Shown here: one piece after another, positions 52,918 to 60,769 of the stretch
Numbering within the stretch: the first letter of the stretch is position 1
Layout of the letters: each line of letters starts with the position of its first letter
Assembly (NCBI GenBank): GCA_038236865.1
Contig: JBBRZI010000004.1
Coordinates: 1 to 64,000, forward strand
DNA length: 64,000 bases
Direction: 5' to 3'
Source: UBA4729 sp038236865
Lineage (GTDB): Bacteria > Patescibacteriota > Saccharimonadia > Saccharimonadales > UBA4665
Program-made: the position numbers and the translations under genes
The notes under the pieces: model-generated
Databases searched by the model: none
The model's input: the letters and a program-made list of their open reading frames with translations, nothing else
Told to the model about the DNA's origin: nothing

Positions 52918-53193
52918 CTATAACAAGGAGTTGATATCTTTGTCGAGCTGGTTCGGGTTAACACCGGTGTCAATTGGGGTGGCATCGAGTGCCGCACTTG
53001 CTTTAGTAATGTCGGCCGAGGTTTGTATCTTGGCAGGCACGTTGTGGGCACGAGTCAAGCTGGATACCGAGCTATCGACTTGGTTCGCGCTCATGACGCG
53101 GAGGCCGGCAAAGGCAACGACCCCGAGTAAAGCCACGACGGCCAAAACTGCGACGAATCCAAATCCATTCTGGTTAGAGTTAAGGCGCTTCAT
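52918..53193 (-). CDS. Small pilin-like membrane protein
   Basis: 91 residues: a short polar N-terminus (MKRLNSNQNG), a hydrophobic helix (about 11-31, FGFVAVLAVVALLG), then a soluble helical tail. The G-F junction followed by the helix resembles a type IV pilin or pseudopilin leader, but the conserved Glu at position 5 of the mature form is missing. Type IV pili are usual in this phylum. Second gene after the 249-residue secreted protein. Confidence 0.55.
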   Translation of the reverse strand: MKRLNSNQNGFGFVAVLAVVALLGVVAFAGLRVMSANQVDSSVSSLTRAHNVPAKIQTSADITKASAALDATPIDTGVNPNQLDKDINSLL

Positions 53194-53195
53194 AG

Positions 53196-53945
53196 TTAGT
53201 TGCTCCCTTCAGTAGTTTTGGTGGTTGTAGTGTCAGTAGCTGCTTTGAGGGCCTGGAGGACCGCTTTAACGGCAGCTTTGTAAGCCTTAAGGTCGGTACG
53301 AGTTTGGGTGGCGGCTACTTTGAAGGTAGCAACGTCTTGCGCAACACTCGCATTGTTACAGTCGATTGATGGTGGTGTGACATTTTGCAAGTTGGCAACG
53401 GAGGTGGCGGAAGTAGCCCGAGCGCTGTCGGCAGCTACGATCAGGGCCGTAAGGTCGGTGGTACTGATTTTATTGCTGGTTTGGTAAGCCATTGCTTTGG
53501 TGTAGACATCGTCGATCCGCGTTTGGAAACTGGCGCTGTTACGGGCGATGACGGTAAACTTGGTTGTCAAACCCTGTTTGTGGACTTCACAAACCTTGGT
53601 CCGCTCAGCGTCAGTTCGGGTTGATTTGTCTTCCTTTTTAAGTTCGGCAACGTGTTTAATGCCTTCGGCGCGCATTTCAGCAACTTCCGTGCTGTCACTG
53701 CCTCGACCCGAGGTTGTCCGTGTTTCAGTTTCAACCGCGGTGCTGTCGGAACTACTCGTGGTGCTTGCTAGCGTCCTGCTGGAACCGCTTTGAAGTTCAG
53801 TTGTCGAAGTTGTCGTGACTGGGTCCGAAGAACTACCAGAGCCTGAAACCCCTCCTCTTGCATAGACCGGTACGGCTGCCAGAGCCGTAAATGCAACCAG
53901 CAAGGCTGGTATCGCTAAACTGACGCGCTGTAAACTTTTTATCAT
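53196..53945 (-). CDS. Secreted helical protein, function unknown
   Basis: 249 residues: signal peptide (MIKSLQRVSLAIPALLVAFT, cleavage near VYA-RGG), then a Ser/Thr/Gly-rich linker (about 30-85), then a helical domain (about 86-240) with two Cys (C114 region KVCEVHKQG and IDCNN). A Lys/Glu-rich stretch looks coiled. AAAAGGAT precedes the ATG. Two bases separate it from the pilin-like gene, so they form an operon, probably for the cell surface. Confidence 0.65.
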   Translation of the reverse strand: MIKSLQRVSLAIPALLVAFTALAAVPVYARGGVSGSGSSSDPVTTTSTTELQSGSSRTLASTTSSSDSTAVETETRTTSGRGSDSTEVAEMRAEGIKHVAELKKEDKSTRTDAERTKVCEVHKQGLTTKFTVIARNSASFQTRIDDVYTKAMAYQTSNKISTTDLTALIVAADSARATSATSVANLQNVTPPSIDCNNASVAQDVATFKVAATQTRTDLKAYKAAVKAVLQALKAATDTTTTKTTEGSN

Positions 53946-54154
53946 ATATATCCTTTTCTTAATGTGCTTCTTAATACTACTTATGGTATAGGGCTACGAG
54001 GATATTGCAAGTCTGACTTCAGCGGCTCGGGCAGACCCGCGCCTTCTAAGAAGAACGTTATTAAATCCAGCTATTAGACCTGACAATTTTACAACGGTTT
54101 GCAGTACATAGTCGTTCCCTACTCAGGGACTAAACCTGGTGCGATCGTACCGCA

Positions 54155-55279
54155 CTACGCCGTTACGCTGACCACTTCTTCCCATGGTAAGCCGGCTTTG
54201 CCAAAGTGGCCGTAGGCCGAAGTTTGAGCGTAAATCGGTCGCCGTAAGTCGAGACGGTCGATAATGCCCTTGACCGAGGTGTCGATTAATTTATCCTTAA
54301 AGTCGTGCAGCGCCTGTTCGCTGACGGTGGCCGTACCGAAAGTTTCAATCGTCTGCATCAACGGCAGCGGCTGGCCGATGACGTAGGCGAGCCCGACTTC
54401 ACACTTAGTAGCCAGCCCCGCCGCCACAATATTTTTGGCGATAAAGCGCGCCGCGTAAGCGCCCGAGCGATCGACCTTACTCGGGTCTTTGCCGCTAAAG
54501 GCGCCACCACCGACACGGGCGTAGCCGCCGTAGGTATCGACCACGATCTTCCGCCCTGTCAGACCGGCGTCGCTCTCCGGACCAGGAATGTGCCACAACC
54601 CGGTACCGTTGATAATGACGTCGGCGTCGGCCGGCATAGCAAAACCATAGGCCGTAATCACCGGCGCAATCACCGTCGCTATCAATTCCGCCCGTACCTG
54701 CTCGGCTGGCGTGGCTTCGTCGTGGGCCACGGCCGCCACGACCTTTTCGACGGCCACCGGCTTATCGGCTTCATAACGCACCGTGACTTGAGTTTTACCA
54801 TCGGGGCGCAACCAGCTAAGTTCACCCTGTTCACGGGCCTCATCGATGCGCCGCGTCAGGGCGTGGGCCAGAGCAATCGGTAACGGCATTAACTCGGGGG
54901 TTTGATCGCACGCATAGCCAAACATCATGCCCTGATCGCCGGCACCGTCGGCATCAACGCCGATAGCGATTTCCGGTGACTGCTGATGGACATCGTTACT
55001 GAATTCGGATTCCTGACTAAAACCCCACGCCGGTACGCTGTAACCGAGGCGCCTAACGGTGTCACGGGCAATTTTTTCGAAGTTGATATCGGCATTAGTT
55101 TTGATTTCGCCAAACAGGGCGATCTTGTTGGCGCCAGCCACGGTTTCGATGCCAGTCCGCGAACGCGGGTCCTGGGCGAGAGCGGCGTCGAGAATGGCGT
55201 CGCTGATGGCGTCACAAATCTTATCGGGGTGTCCGGCGCAGACTGATTCGCTCGTAAATAGTTGGCTTAAATTGGACAT
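54155..55279 (-). CDS. metK: S-adenosylmethionine synthetase
   Basis: Makes SAM from methionine and ATP. 374 residues with TSESVCAGHPDKICDAISDA, GAGDQGMMFGYA and GGGAFSGKDPSKVDRS, the main signatures. AAGGAG precedes the ATG. It follows the homocysteine methyltransferase gene by 30 bases, so it lies behind the SAM riboswitch. Confidence 0.97.
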   Translation of the reverse strand: MSNLSQLFTSESVCAGHPDKICDAISDAILDAALAQDPRSRTGIETVAGANKIALFGEIKTNADINFEKIARDTVRRLGYSVPAWGFSQESEFSNDVHQQSPEIAIGVDADGAGDQGMMFGYACDQTPELMPLPIALAHALTRRIDEAREQGELSWLRPDGKTQVTVRYEADKPVAVEKVVAAVAHDEATPAEQVRAELIATVIAPVITAYGFAMPADADVIINGTGLWHIPGPESDAGLTGRKIVVDTYGGYARVGGGAFSGKDPSKVDRSGAYAARFIAKNIVAAGLATKCEVGLAYVIGQPLPLMQTIETFGTATVSEQALHDFKDKLIDTSVKGIIDRLDLRRPIYAQTSAYGHFGKAGLPWEEVVSVTA

Positions 55280-55309
55280 AACATTCTCCTTAATTATATT
55301 GGTGCTTAC

Positions 55310-56350
55310 TTAATTCCACTGCTTTAAAAAGGCTTTTTCGTGGGCCCGGACGACTTTTTTCGTCCCAAGCAGGCCGTGCTGCTCCATATCGGGTGAATAG
55401 CGACTGGCCGGAGGCGTCTGGCCGAGGGCTTCGGCTACTGCTCTAATGTAGTGCGGTCCGGCACCGCAACAGAGCCCAATAAAGTTGACGCCGAGTTTTA
55501 CCGCTTCAGCAGCGAAGTCGGCTGCCTCGATTCGGTCAATCAGGTGGGCGTCCAGGCCGAGGGTATAGGCGCTCGAGCCGTCGGGCCGTTTCAAAAACTG
55601 AAAAGCAACTGCGGCAGGCGTGGTGCGGTACGGCACAGGCACTAGTGCAATCGATCCGTCGACGCTGGCACGCAGCTGCTTGGCGAGGGGCAAAATAGTC
55701 GCTGGACCGCGCGCGCAGTTAAACCCGACAACCGCCGCTCCCTTTGCTTTTATGGTCCGGCAGGCTTCGACCCAATCGTAGCCATCCTTAGTTTTTTCGT
55801 AGATGGCTGAAAAATTAATGACCGCTGGAAGTCCGTAACTTTGGATCACCTCCAGAGCAATCAGCGCTTCGCCGAGATACTCCAGTGTCTCGGCCAAGAC
55901 AAAATCAATCCCCTCCTCGGTTGCCCATTTGAGTTGTTCGGTGTACTGACGGCGCACTTCTTCAGCGGCAATTGGGTTATCGGGCTCGTAGGCCCAGGTA
56001 TTACAGATATTGCCAGCTACCAGCACGTCGCGCCCAGCGGCGACTTGATTGGCAAGCCGCACGGCTTGGCGGTTGAGCAATTCTAGGTCATCCTCGCGAC
56101 CAATTAGTTTTAGCTTTTCACGGTGTCCGTAGTAAGTGAGAGCCACGAGTACATCGCTACCAGCTCGCAGAAATTCTTCGTGCAGTTGCACAACAACTTC
56201 GGGAAAATCCAGAACAACTTCAGGCACGTAAGCGCCGGCTTTGACGTAGCCGCGGCGCTCGAGTTCAAAGATATAGCCCTCGGCGCATAGGACAGTACCA
56301 GTACTCAGTCGTTCCTCCAGACTGGTTTTGGAAGGTTTTTGTTGAGACAT
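55310..56350 (-). CDS. Homocysteine S-methyltransferase family protein
   Basis: 346 residues from the ATG at 56350, just after GAAAGGAT; the upstream part of the frame is riboswitch. Zinc site GFNC and GLCCGAGP supply the three cysteines of the homocysteine-methyltransferase barrel. The N-terminus opens LEERLSTGTVLCAEG. The methyl donor (S-methylmethionine, betaine or another) cannot be told. Forms a methionine-to-SAM pathway with metK. Confidence 0.9.
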   Translation of the reverse strand: MSQQKPSKTSLEERLSTGTVLCAEGYIFELERRGYVKAGAYVPEVVLDFPEVVVQLHEEFLRAGSDVLVALTYYGHREKLKLIGREDDLELLNRQAVRLANQVAAGRDVLVAGNICNTWAYEPDNPIAAEEVRRQYTEQLKWATEEGIDFVLAETLEYLGEALIALEVIQSYGLPAVINFSAIYEKTKDGYDWVEACRTIKAKGAAVVGFNCARGPATILPLAKQLRASVDGSIALVPVPYRTTPAAVAFQFLKRPDGSSAYTLGLDAHLIDRIEAADFAAEAVKLGVNFIGLCCGAGPHYIRAVAEALGQTPPASRYSPDMEQHGLLGTKKVVRAHEKAFLKQWN

Positions 56351-56356
56351 AAAAAT

Positions 56357-56389
56357 ATCCTTTCTGCCATGTATATGAACGGAAAGGAT
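56357..56389 (-). promoter_or_regulatory. Shine-Dalgarno-sequestering hairpin of the SAM riboswitch
   Basis: ATCCTTTC (56382-56389) pairs perfectly over 8 bp with GAAAGGAT (56357-56364), which contains the ribosome-binding site of the ATG at 56350. The same CTTTCC could instead pair with GGAAAG (56411-56416) inside the aptamer 3' end, giving a ligand switch at the level of translation. Confidence 0.75.
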
Positions 56390-56399
56390 AATAAGAATA

Positions 56400-56522
56400 A
56401 ATTCAAACATCTTTCCTGCTCAAAGGCGGGCTAGGTGGAGCACCCATACTAAGCCCAAAAGCTTCAGGGTTGCCGGCAGTTCATAGAGCTAGATCTCTCA
56501 CTGCACTCTGTATATTTAAATT
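56400..56522 (-). ncRNA. SAM riboswitch (SAM-I clan) aptamer
   Basis: On the minus strand: P1 AATTTAAATA (56513-56522) pairs with TGTTTGAATT (56400-56409); J1/2 AGAG; P2 GCAGT...ACTGC (56500-56504 with 56476-56480) with an internal AGAG/CTCT stem and a TATGA turn; the conserved GCCGGCAACC (56469-56478); P3 ACCC...GGGT; GGTGCTCC (56437-56444); P4 and the closing GGAAAGATG. This order and these cores match SAM-I class riboswitches. It lies before a homocysteine methyltransferase-metK operon, the expected target. SAM binding should lower expression. Confidence 0.87.
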
Positions 56523-56583
56523 GTTAATGCCTAACGATTGTACCACACGCATCATAGGCCTGGCCTAGACGCCATTTCTTTAG

Positions 56584-56589
56584 TATAAT
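56584..56589 (+). promoter_or_regulatory. -10 hexamer before the structured region and tRNA-Gln
   Basis: TATAAT with no good -35. Could start a transcript carrying the hairpins at 56640-56725 and the tRNA. Confidence 0.35.
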
Positions 56590-56639
56590 CACCTCTTGTA
56601 GCTCATAAGCAGCGTAACTATTTTAAGTAATGGCTATGA

Positions 56640-56725
56640 TTCCCGGCTAGCGGGAAAAGAGCGGCCCGCGCGCCGAATTTATATCGGCGCCTGGCGCGAT
56701 GAGAAAAACCGTAGGTTTGTCTCAT
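56640..56725 (+). ncRNA. Three tandem hairpins upstream of tRNA-Gln
   Basis: TTCCCG-GCTAG-CGGGAA (56640-56656); GCGCCGA-ATTTATA-TCGGCGC (56670-56690); and a 12-bp stem with one mismatch (56699-56710 with 56714-56725, loop GTA). No T-run follows any. The last ends nine bases before the tRNA. It may be a small RNA or processing structure; no family recognised. Confidence 0.4.
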
Positions 56726-56734
56726 TACAAACAT

Positions 56735-56808
56735 TGGGGATTGGCCAAGTGGTAAGGCAGTGGATTCTGGTTCCACGATCGGGGGTTCGAATCCCTCATC
56801 CCCAGCCA
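56735..56808 (+). tRNA. tRNA-Gln (anticodon CTG)
   Basis: Acceptor TGGGGAT pairs with ATCCCCA; anticodon stem GTGGA/TCCAC encloses loop TTCTGGT with anticodon CTG; T arm GGGGG-TTCGAAT-CCCTC. Discriminator G and CCA are encoded (56805-56808). With gatCAB in the window it is probably charged through Glu-tRNA(Gln). Confidence 0.95.
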
Positions 56809-56934
56809 AGAGATAATTAAGAAAGATAGACCGTACTGCTATAGATGAGTGACAATCAGTTGAGAAATAATGCTCAGATAATTGTCGTCTTGTATGTAAG
56901 CTAGCTGCGGCAGATTGCACCTAATCTGTTCGGG

Positions 56935-56946
56935 TATACTAAGAAC
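56935..56946 (+). promoter_or_regulatory. Leaderless promoter of the SemiSWEET gene
   Basis: TATACT (56935-56940), six bases AAGAAC, ATG at 56947. Confidence 0.6.
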
Positions 56947-57279
56947 ATGAATGGACCGAATCTAATAGGCTTGACCGGCGCGTTGATATCAGGGTTTGCA
57001 TACATGCCCCAAATCAGGCACTTAATAAAAGAGCGTTGTTCGGCAGGTTTGAGCAGAAGCGCCTTTGCTCTTTGGTTAATTTCTTCCGTGCTTGTTACTA
57101 TTAATGCACTTTATATTCACGCTACAGTTTTCATTACCCTTGGTTTTATACAAATACTATCAACTGCTATTATATTTTTATATTCGACAAAGTACAAAGG
57201 CCAGGTATGCTTATTCCACGCTACAAAGTTTACCGATCAAGCCGTATCTCATAAAAGTAATTCCGGTCATCACCTATAG
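56947..57279 (+). CDS. SemiSWEET/PQ-loop family transporter
   Basis: 110 residues with three membrane helices (about 5-24, 35-55, 60-80). The first carries the PQ-loop: GFAYMPQIRHLIKERCSAGLS. SemiSWEETs work as dimers to move sugars across the membrane. The C-terminal 30 residues (KGQVCLF onwards) are an extension beyond the usual length of about 90. Convergent with the Rnk-like gene, overlapping six bases. Confidence 0.85.
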   Translation: MNGPNLIGLTGALISGFAYMPQIRHLIKERCSAGLSRSAFALWLISSVLVTINALYIHATVFITLGFIQILSTAIIFLYSTKYKGQVCLFHATKFTDQAVSHKSNSGHHL

Positions 57280-57669
57280 ATCGAAATTACCTTCTCTCTC
57301 GGGTTGGTGCAAGACTTCTTTTACGGTAAGTAAGTTCTTGCCTTTAGGGGTTGGAAACATTACTTTGTCGCCTACATGGTACCCAAGCAAGGCACAGCCT
57401 ACTGGAGAAAGGATAGATATTTTGTTTTTTGTTAAGTCGGCATCTTCGGGAAAAACAAGCCAGTACTCCCACGCATCACCGTATTCATCGATAAATTTAA
57501 TTTGAGAATTCATAGTAACAGCATCCGGTGGTACATCTTTAGGTTCAACAATTTTGTCTTTTTTCAACTCCGCCAAAAGCGCCTTGTCGTACTCATCGTG
57601 GGGCTTTTTCTTTTCAAGCCGCTTCATGAGCCTGTCGTAGTCAAATTGTGTGATAGTAAGTCTATTCAT
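57274..57669 (-). CDS. GreA/GreB C-terminal-like (Rnk-type) protein
   Basis: 131 residues. The last about 80 form the FKBP-like C-terminal domain of Gre factors and Rnk (NKISILSPVGCALLGYHVGDKVMF). The N-terminus (about 1-45) is a short charged helix pair, not the full Gre coiled coil, and lacks its acidic tip as far as I can see. Probably binds RNA polymerase near the secondary channel. GGAGGG precedes the ATG. Confidence 0.8.
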   Translation of the reverse strand: MNRLTITQFDYDRLMKRLEKKKPHDEYDKALLAELKKDKIVEPKDVPPDAVTMNSQIKFIDEYGDAWEYWLVFPEDADLTKNKISILSPVGCALLGYHVGDKVMFPTPKGKNLLTVKEVLHQPEREGNFDL

Positions 57670-57766
57670 CTAATACCCTCCTATGCGAATATAATTATAT
57701 CAACTTATTTTCATTCTTACTTATAATTAACCCTCCTATAAAGGTTTAAAAATCAGATCGTTAAAC

Positions 57767-57801
57767 TTGACCATATATCTAACATATGATAGTCTGTTCA
57801 T
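57767..57801 (+). promoter_or_regulatory. Leaderless promoter of the arsR operon
   Basis: TTGACC (57767-57772), 17 bases, TAGTCT (57790-57795), six bases GTTCAT, ATG at 57802. The best-formed leaderless promoter in the window, overlapped by the operator at 57783-57804. Confidence 0.7.
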
Positions 57802-57804
57802 ATG
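57783..57804. promoter_or_regulatory. Operator-like palindrome at the arsR start
   Basis: CATATGA (57783-57789) and TCATATG (57798-57804) are perfect 7-bp arms 8 bases apart. They bracket the -10 hexamer and end on the start codon, ideal for autorepression by an ArsR dimer. Confidence 0.65.
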
Positions 57805-58107
57805 AAGTATATATCATTTGGTGATTTTTTCACTGTTCTCGGGAACAAGCAAAGGGTAAGGATTCTCCAATTACTGGACAAGAAGGGCCCGATGAATGTA
57901 TCAAATATTGCGGAGGAGCTGCAGATTGAACAATCAGCTGTATCTCACAGTATCAATCGTCTTTTAAAGTGCCACTTCGTGACTATCCGGCCAAGTGGGA
58001 AGGAACGTATCTACGCAATTAACGAGGATACTATCAAACCTTTATTCGAACTCATTGGAAAGCATGTTAAGCAGTATTGCTACAAGGGCTGTGAGCATTG
58101 GCAATAA
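57802..58107 (+). CDS. ArsR-family regulator with C-terminal cysteines
   Basis: 101-residue winged-helix protein. LGNKQRVRILQLLDKKGPMNVSNIAEELQIEQSAVSHSINRLL is the DNA-binding core (about 12-55). The C-terminus YCYKGCEHWQ places two Cys and a His together, a possible metal or redox sensor; C57 in LLKCHF is in the wing region. First of six co-directional genes; the flavin reductase follows by 13 bases. Composition is more AT-rich than the left part of the window. Confidence 0.88.
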   Translation: MKYISFGDFFTVLGNKQRVRILQLLDKKGPMNVSNIAEELQIEQSAVSHSINRLLKCHFVTIRPSGKERIYAINEDTIKPLFELIGKHVKQYCYKGCEHWQ

Positions 58108-58120
58108 CAAGGAGGAATCT

Positions 58121-58834
58121 ATGATAACAAATGTCAAACTACTGAAAAAAGAAACTGTTGCCGAAGGTACGGTGGCATTTCACTTTGAAAAACCAAAAGG
58201 TTTTACTTTTCGGGCCGGGCAATTCGCAGATTACACTCTGATAGATCCATCTGAAACAGACGAAGAAGGCAATACTCGTGGCTTCTCGATAGTAAGCGCG
58301 CCTTTTGAAGGCGATCTGGTTGCTGCTACGCGTATGCGTGACACAGCCTTCAAACGCGTGCTAAAAGATCTTCCGGCAGGTACAGAATTAAAACTGGATG
58401 CTCCATATGGCGACTTTACCCTGCACAAAACCGAATCCACGCCAGCGGTTTTTGTCATCGGTGGGATTGGGGCAACACCTGTTCGAAGCATAATAGCGCA
58501 GGCTACTCATGACAAAACTGCACACAAAATTATTTTGCTGCACTCCAGCCACACACCCGCCGACCTGCCATTTTTAGCTGACTTTCAGCAATTAGCTGTT
58601 CAAAACCATAATTTTACTTACATACCGGTGGCTTCAGAATCTGCGCCTGAAGACTGGCCGGGAGAACGGGGCCGCGTCAACGAAACAATGATCAAAAAAT
58701 ATGTACCGGATCTAAACTTGCCAATCTATTATCTATCCGGGCCAGAAGGCATGGTAAAAGCTATGCGCCAATTGCTCGTTGATGCTGGTGCTAATGAAGA
58801 TAACATACGAACAGAAGAGTTCACGGGGTACTAA
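58121..58834 (+). CDS. FAD-binding ferredoxin reductase-like oxidoreductase
   Basis: 237 residues from the ATG at 58121, preceded by AAGGAGG; the longer frame overlaps arsR. FAD motif RGFSIVSAP, ATRMRDTAFKR, and nucleotide motif FVIGGIGATPVRSI; C-terminal YYLSGPEGMV. A relative of the protein at 25512, but with different base composition, so probably acquired separately. May be a flavin- or NAD(P)H-dependent reductase used under stress. Confidence 0.88.
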   Translation: MITNVKLLKKETVAEGTVAFHFEKPKGFTFRAGQFADYTLIDPSETDEEGNTRGFSIVSAPFEGDLVAATRMRDTAFKRVLKDLPAGTELKLDAPYGDFTLHKTESTPAVFVIGGIGATPVRSIIAQATHDKTAHKIILLHSSHTPADLPFLADFQQLAVQNHNFTYIPVASESAPEDWPGERGRVNETMIKKYVPDLNLPIYYLSGPEGMVKAMRQLLVDAGANEDNIRTEEFTGY

Positions 58835-58835
58835 A

Positions 58836-58868
58836 ATGGCATACGAAATCTATCCGGATATTCCTTAA
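58836..58868 (+). other. Ten-codon open frame after the reductase gene
   Basis: MAYEIYPDIP, ATG one base after the reductase stop. It could be a deletion scar or coupling peptide. No stronger evidence. Confidence 0.2.
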
Positions 58869-58883
58869 ATAAAGCAGGCAGTC

Positions 58884-59831
58884 GTGAACGACTTAGTGCA
58901 CAATCCAGTACTTATAGCAGATTTTGGAATCGAGCTGAAGATGCCGTCGGGCATAGATGCTCCGCGAATGTCCGTGCTGTACAACGAAGCTTGCGAGCGC
59001 GGAGACTTCTTTGCGGGCCGGTATGACGATCCGGATTCCCAGATCTTTAATCCGGATTGGCTGCGACATGATTACGAAAATCCTGATCATTTATGGTTTA
59101 TTTTTACTGATCGCGAAGGCACTCTGTTGGGTTCGACTGGTTTCTTCCACGACAATGACAGCGGAACTGGGGCGCTTTTCACCAGTGACGAAACTCAAAT
59201 ACGTCCGATTGGTCGTGGCAAACGGATTATGGATTCGTTTTTAAAGCGAATAGTACCAAATATTGAGCGATCTGGAGCTGGACTATCGACTAATTTTGTA
59301 TTAACGCCGGAATCAAAAGGTCTGCGCCGTAGCTTGCAGCCAGATCTTGGCATGATCGCCTTAGGCATTCACCCGCATATACTTCACCACCCTAAGACAG
59401 GCATTACCAGAAGCGAGATTTCCGCGGCGAAATACCTGAATTTGACTCCAAAACCGCTAATTATTTTGCCAGATTTCGAGCGATTATATAGCATCGTCCG
59501 ACAGCAGATTCCTTCGCTTCAAAAGCCGGATATAGTTCGGGCACAGATAGAACCTGAGGTATCAAGATTTGCAGATAGGTACCTGGGAACGGAGCAAGCT
59601 GTAGATGCTGCAGATCCTACCAGTCAATCAGAGGCTTTAAATGCCGGTTTTTTGCCGGTCGTCTACAGCCCAGACAGCAATAGTTTTAGAATGGCACGCT
59701 TTCCCCAAGTCCTTCCTGAATTAGGTTTTGTTCTAGACAATGAGCATATTGAACCTAATAAATTATTAGTGGCATATCTTAACAAAGTTTTATATGGCGA
59801 AGTAACTAAAGTTGGAAGGGGGCAACAATGA
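58884..59831 (+). CDS. GNAT-like acetyltransferase with extra C-terminal domain
   Basis: 315 residues from a GTG. The central LWFIFTDREGTLLGSTGFFHD and RPIGRGKRIMDSFLKRIVP fit GNAT strands and the acetyl-CoA loop (R/QxxGxG/A), about 70-125. The last 190 residues are not recognised. The substrate is unknown. No clear ribosome site at the GTG; it overlaps the SDR gene by four bases. Confidence 0.6.
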   Translation: MNDLVHNPVLIADFGIELKMPSGIDAPRMSVLYNEACERGDFFAGRYDDPDSQIFNPDWLRHDYENPDHLWFIFTDREGTLLGSTGFFHDNDSGTGALFTSDETQIRPIGRGKRIMDSFLKRIVPNIERSGAGLSTNFVLTPESKGLRRSLQPDLGMIALGIHPHILHHPKTGITRSEISAAKYLNLTPKPLIILPDFERLYSIVRQQIPSLQKPDIVRAQIEPEVSRFADRYLGTEQAVDAADPTSQSEALNAGFLPVVYSPDSNSFRMARFPQVLPELGFVLDNEHIEPNKLLVAYLNKVLYGEVTKVGRGQQ

Positions 59832-60769
59832 GTAGTATTGAACAGGGAAATTTTAACTTTGAGGGTAAAAATGCGCTCGTCACCGGAGCCAGTAAAGGCT
59901 TAGGCGAACAGATAGCTCTAGAACTGTTCCACAAAGGGGTTCATGTTATCGGGACTTCAGGGAGCGGCTCACCTGAATCGTTTCAACCGTACATTGATCA
60001 GGGTCAAGCCTCATACGAGCTTGGTGATTTGGCACAAGAGAGTGAGCGCGTTTTGAATAGTATCCACGATGAACATAAGGGTTATGAGATATTCGTTAAT
60101 AATGCCGGTGCGTTTTCACCGGATTATTTTACACGTCTTGACCCGGCTAAGATAGGCGGTGAGATTGAGCTGGACCTTGTCGTGCCGTTATTGTTGCACC
60201 GTGGGTGGTTTGGGCTCTACAATAAGCTGCATCCGGATGTAAAAGCTCCTGAGCTGTCGGTTAACATCTGCTCAATCTCAAGTTTTTATGCATGGCCGGG
60301 TGGCACTGCCTATCAGGCGGCCAAAACAGGTCTTGGAGCGGCTATTTATGGTTTGCGTTCAATGCAGCATTACCTGAGAGAACAGGCTTCAGAAGAAGTG
60401 AAGACACAAGTTGGCCCATCAGCTGACCTGAACACCAGGATAGTTGCCATATATCCGGATAATGTGGCCACCGGCCTCATATCCCGAGCCCAGCATGATT
60501 CACTGTACCAAGTAGAGGGCGATTCACTGCCGACAAACCTGGTTGTGAAAACGGTTATGCAGGCTATGGAAGGTCAAGGTAATTTTGGCAAATATGATGA
60601 CATTGCCATTCTGGTTAATCCGAATGATCCTCGTACCCATCAAAGATTGAGAGGAGTCTACCTGGCATTTATTCCGCTAGACGAAGAAACTCATCGTCCC
60701 AATTTCGCCGAAAGGATACTAGAGAAAGTAGCTGATGAGGATATTCTTGTTAAACAAGGAGAGGGCTGA
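59828..60769 (+). CDS. Short-chain dehydrogenase/reductase
   Basis: 313 residues. NAD(P) motif VTGASKGLGEQ (18-28), NNAGAF, catalytic Ser in CSISSFYAW and YQAAK (Tyr-xxx-Lys). Longer than the 250-residue core, with about 50 extra residues at the C-terminus. Coupled by a four-base overlap to the GNAT gene and one base to the DUF488 gene. Substrate unknown. Confidence 0.9.
   Translation: MSSIEQGNFNFEGKNALVTGASKGLGEQIALELFHKGVHVIGTSGSGSPESFQPYIDQGQASYELGDLAQESERVLNSIHDEHKGYEIFVNNAGAFSPDYFTRLDPAKIGGEIELDLVVPLLLHRGWFGLYNKLHPDVKAPELSVNICSISSFYAWPGGTAYQAAKTGLGAAIYGLRSMQHYLREQASEEVKTQVGPSADLNTRIVAIYPDNVATGLISRAQHDSLYQVEGDSLPTNLVVKTVMQAMEGQGNFGKYDDIAILVNPNDPRTHQRLRGVYLAFIPLDEETHRPNFAERILEKVADEDILVKQGEG

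Noticed and set aside
56618..56920. Minus-strand frame of 100 codons over the tRNA
   Set aside because: It is antisense to tRNA-Gln and gives the well-known spurious peptide found opposite tRNAs; no ribosome site.
57995..58120. N-terminal extension of the 58121 reductase into arsR
   Set aside because: A perfect AAGGAGG sits before the internal ATG and the family N-terminus begins there.
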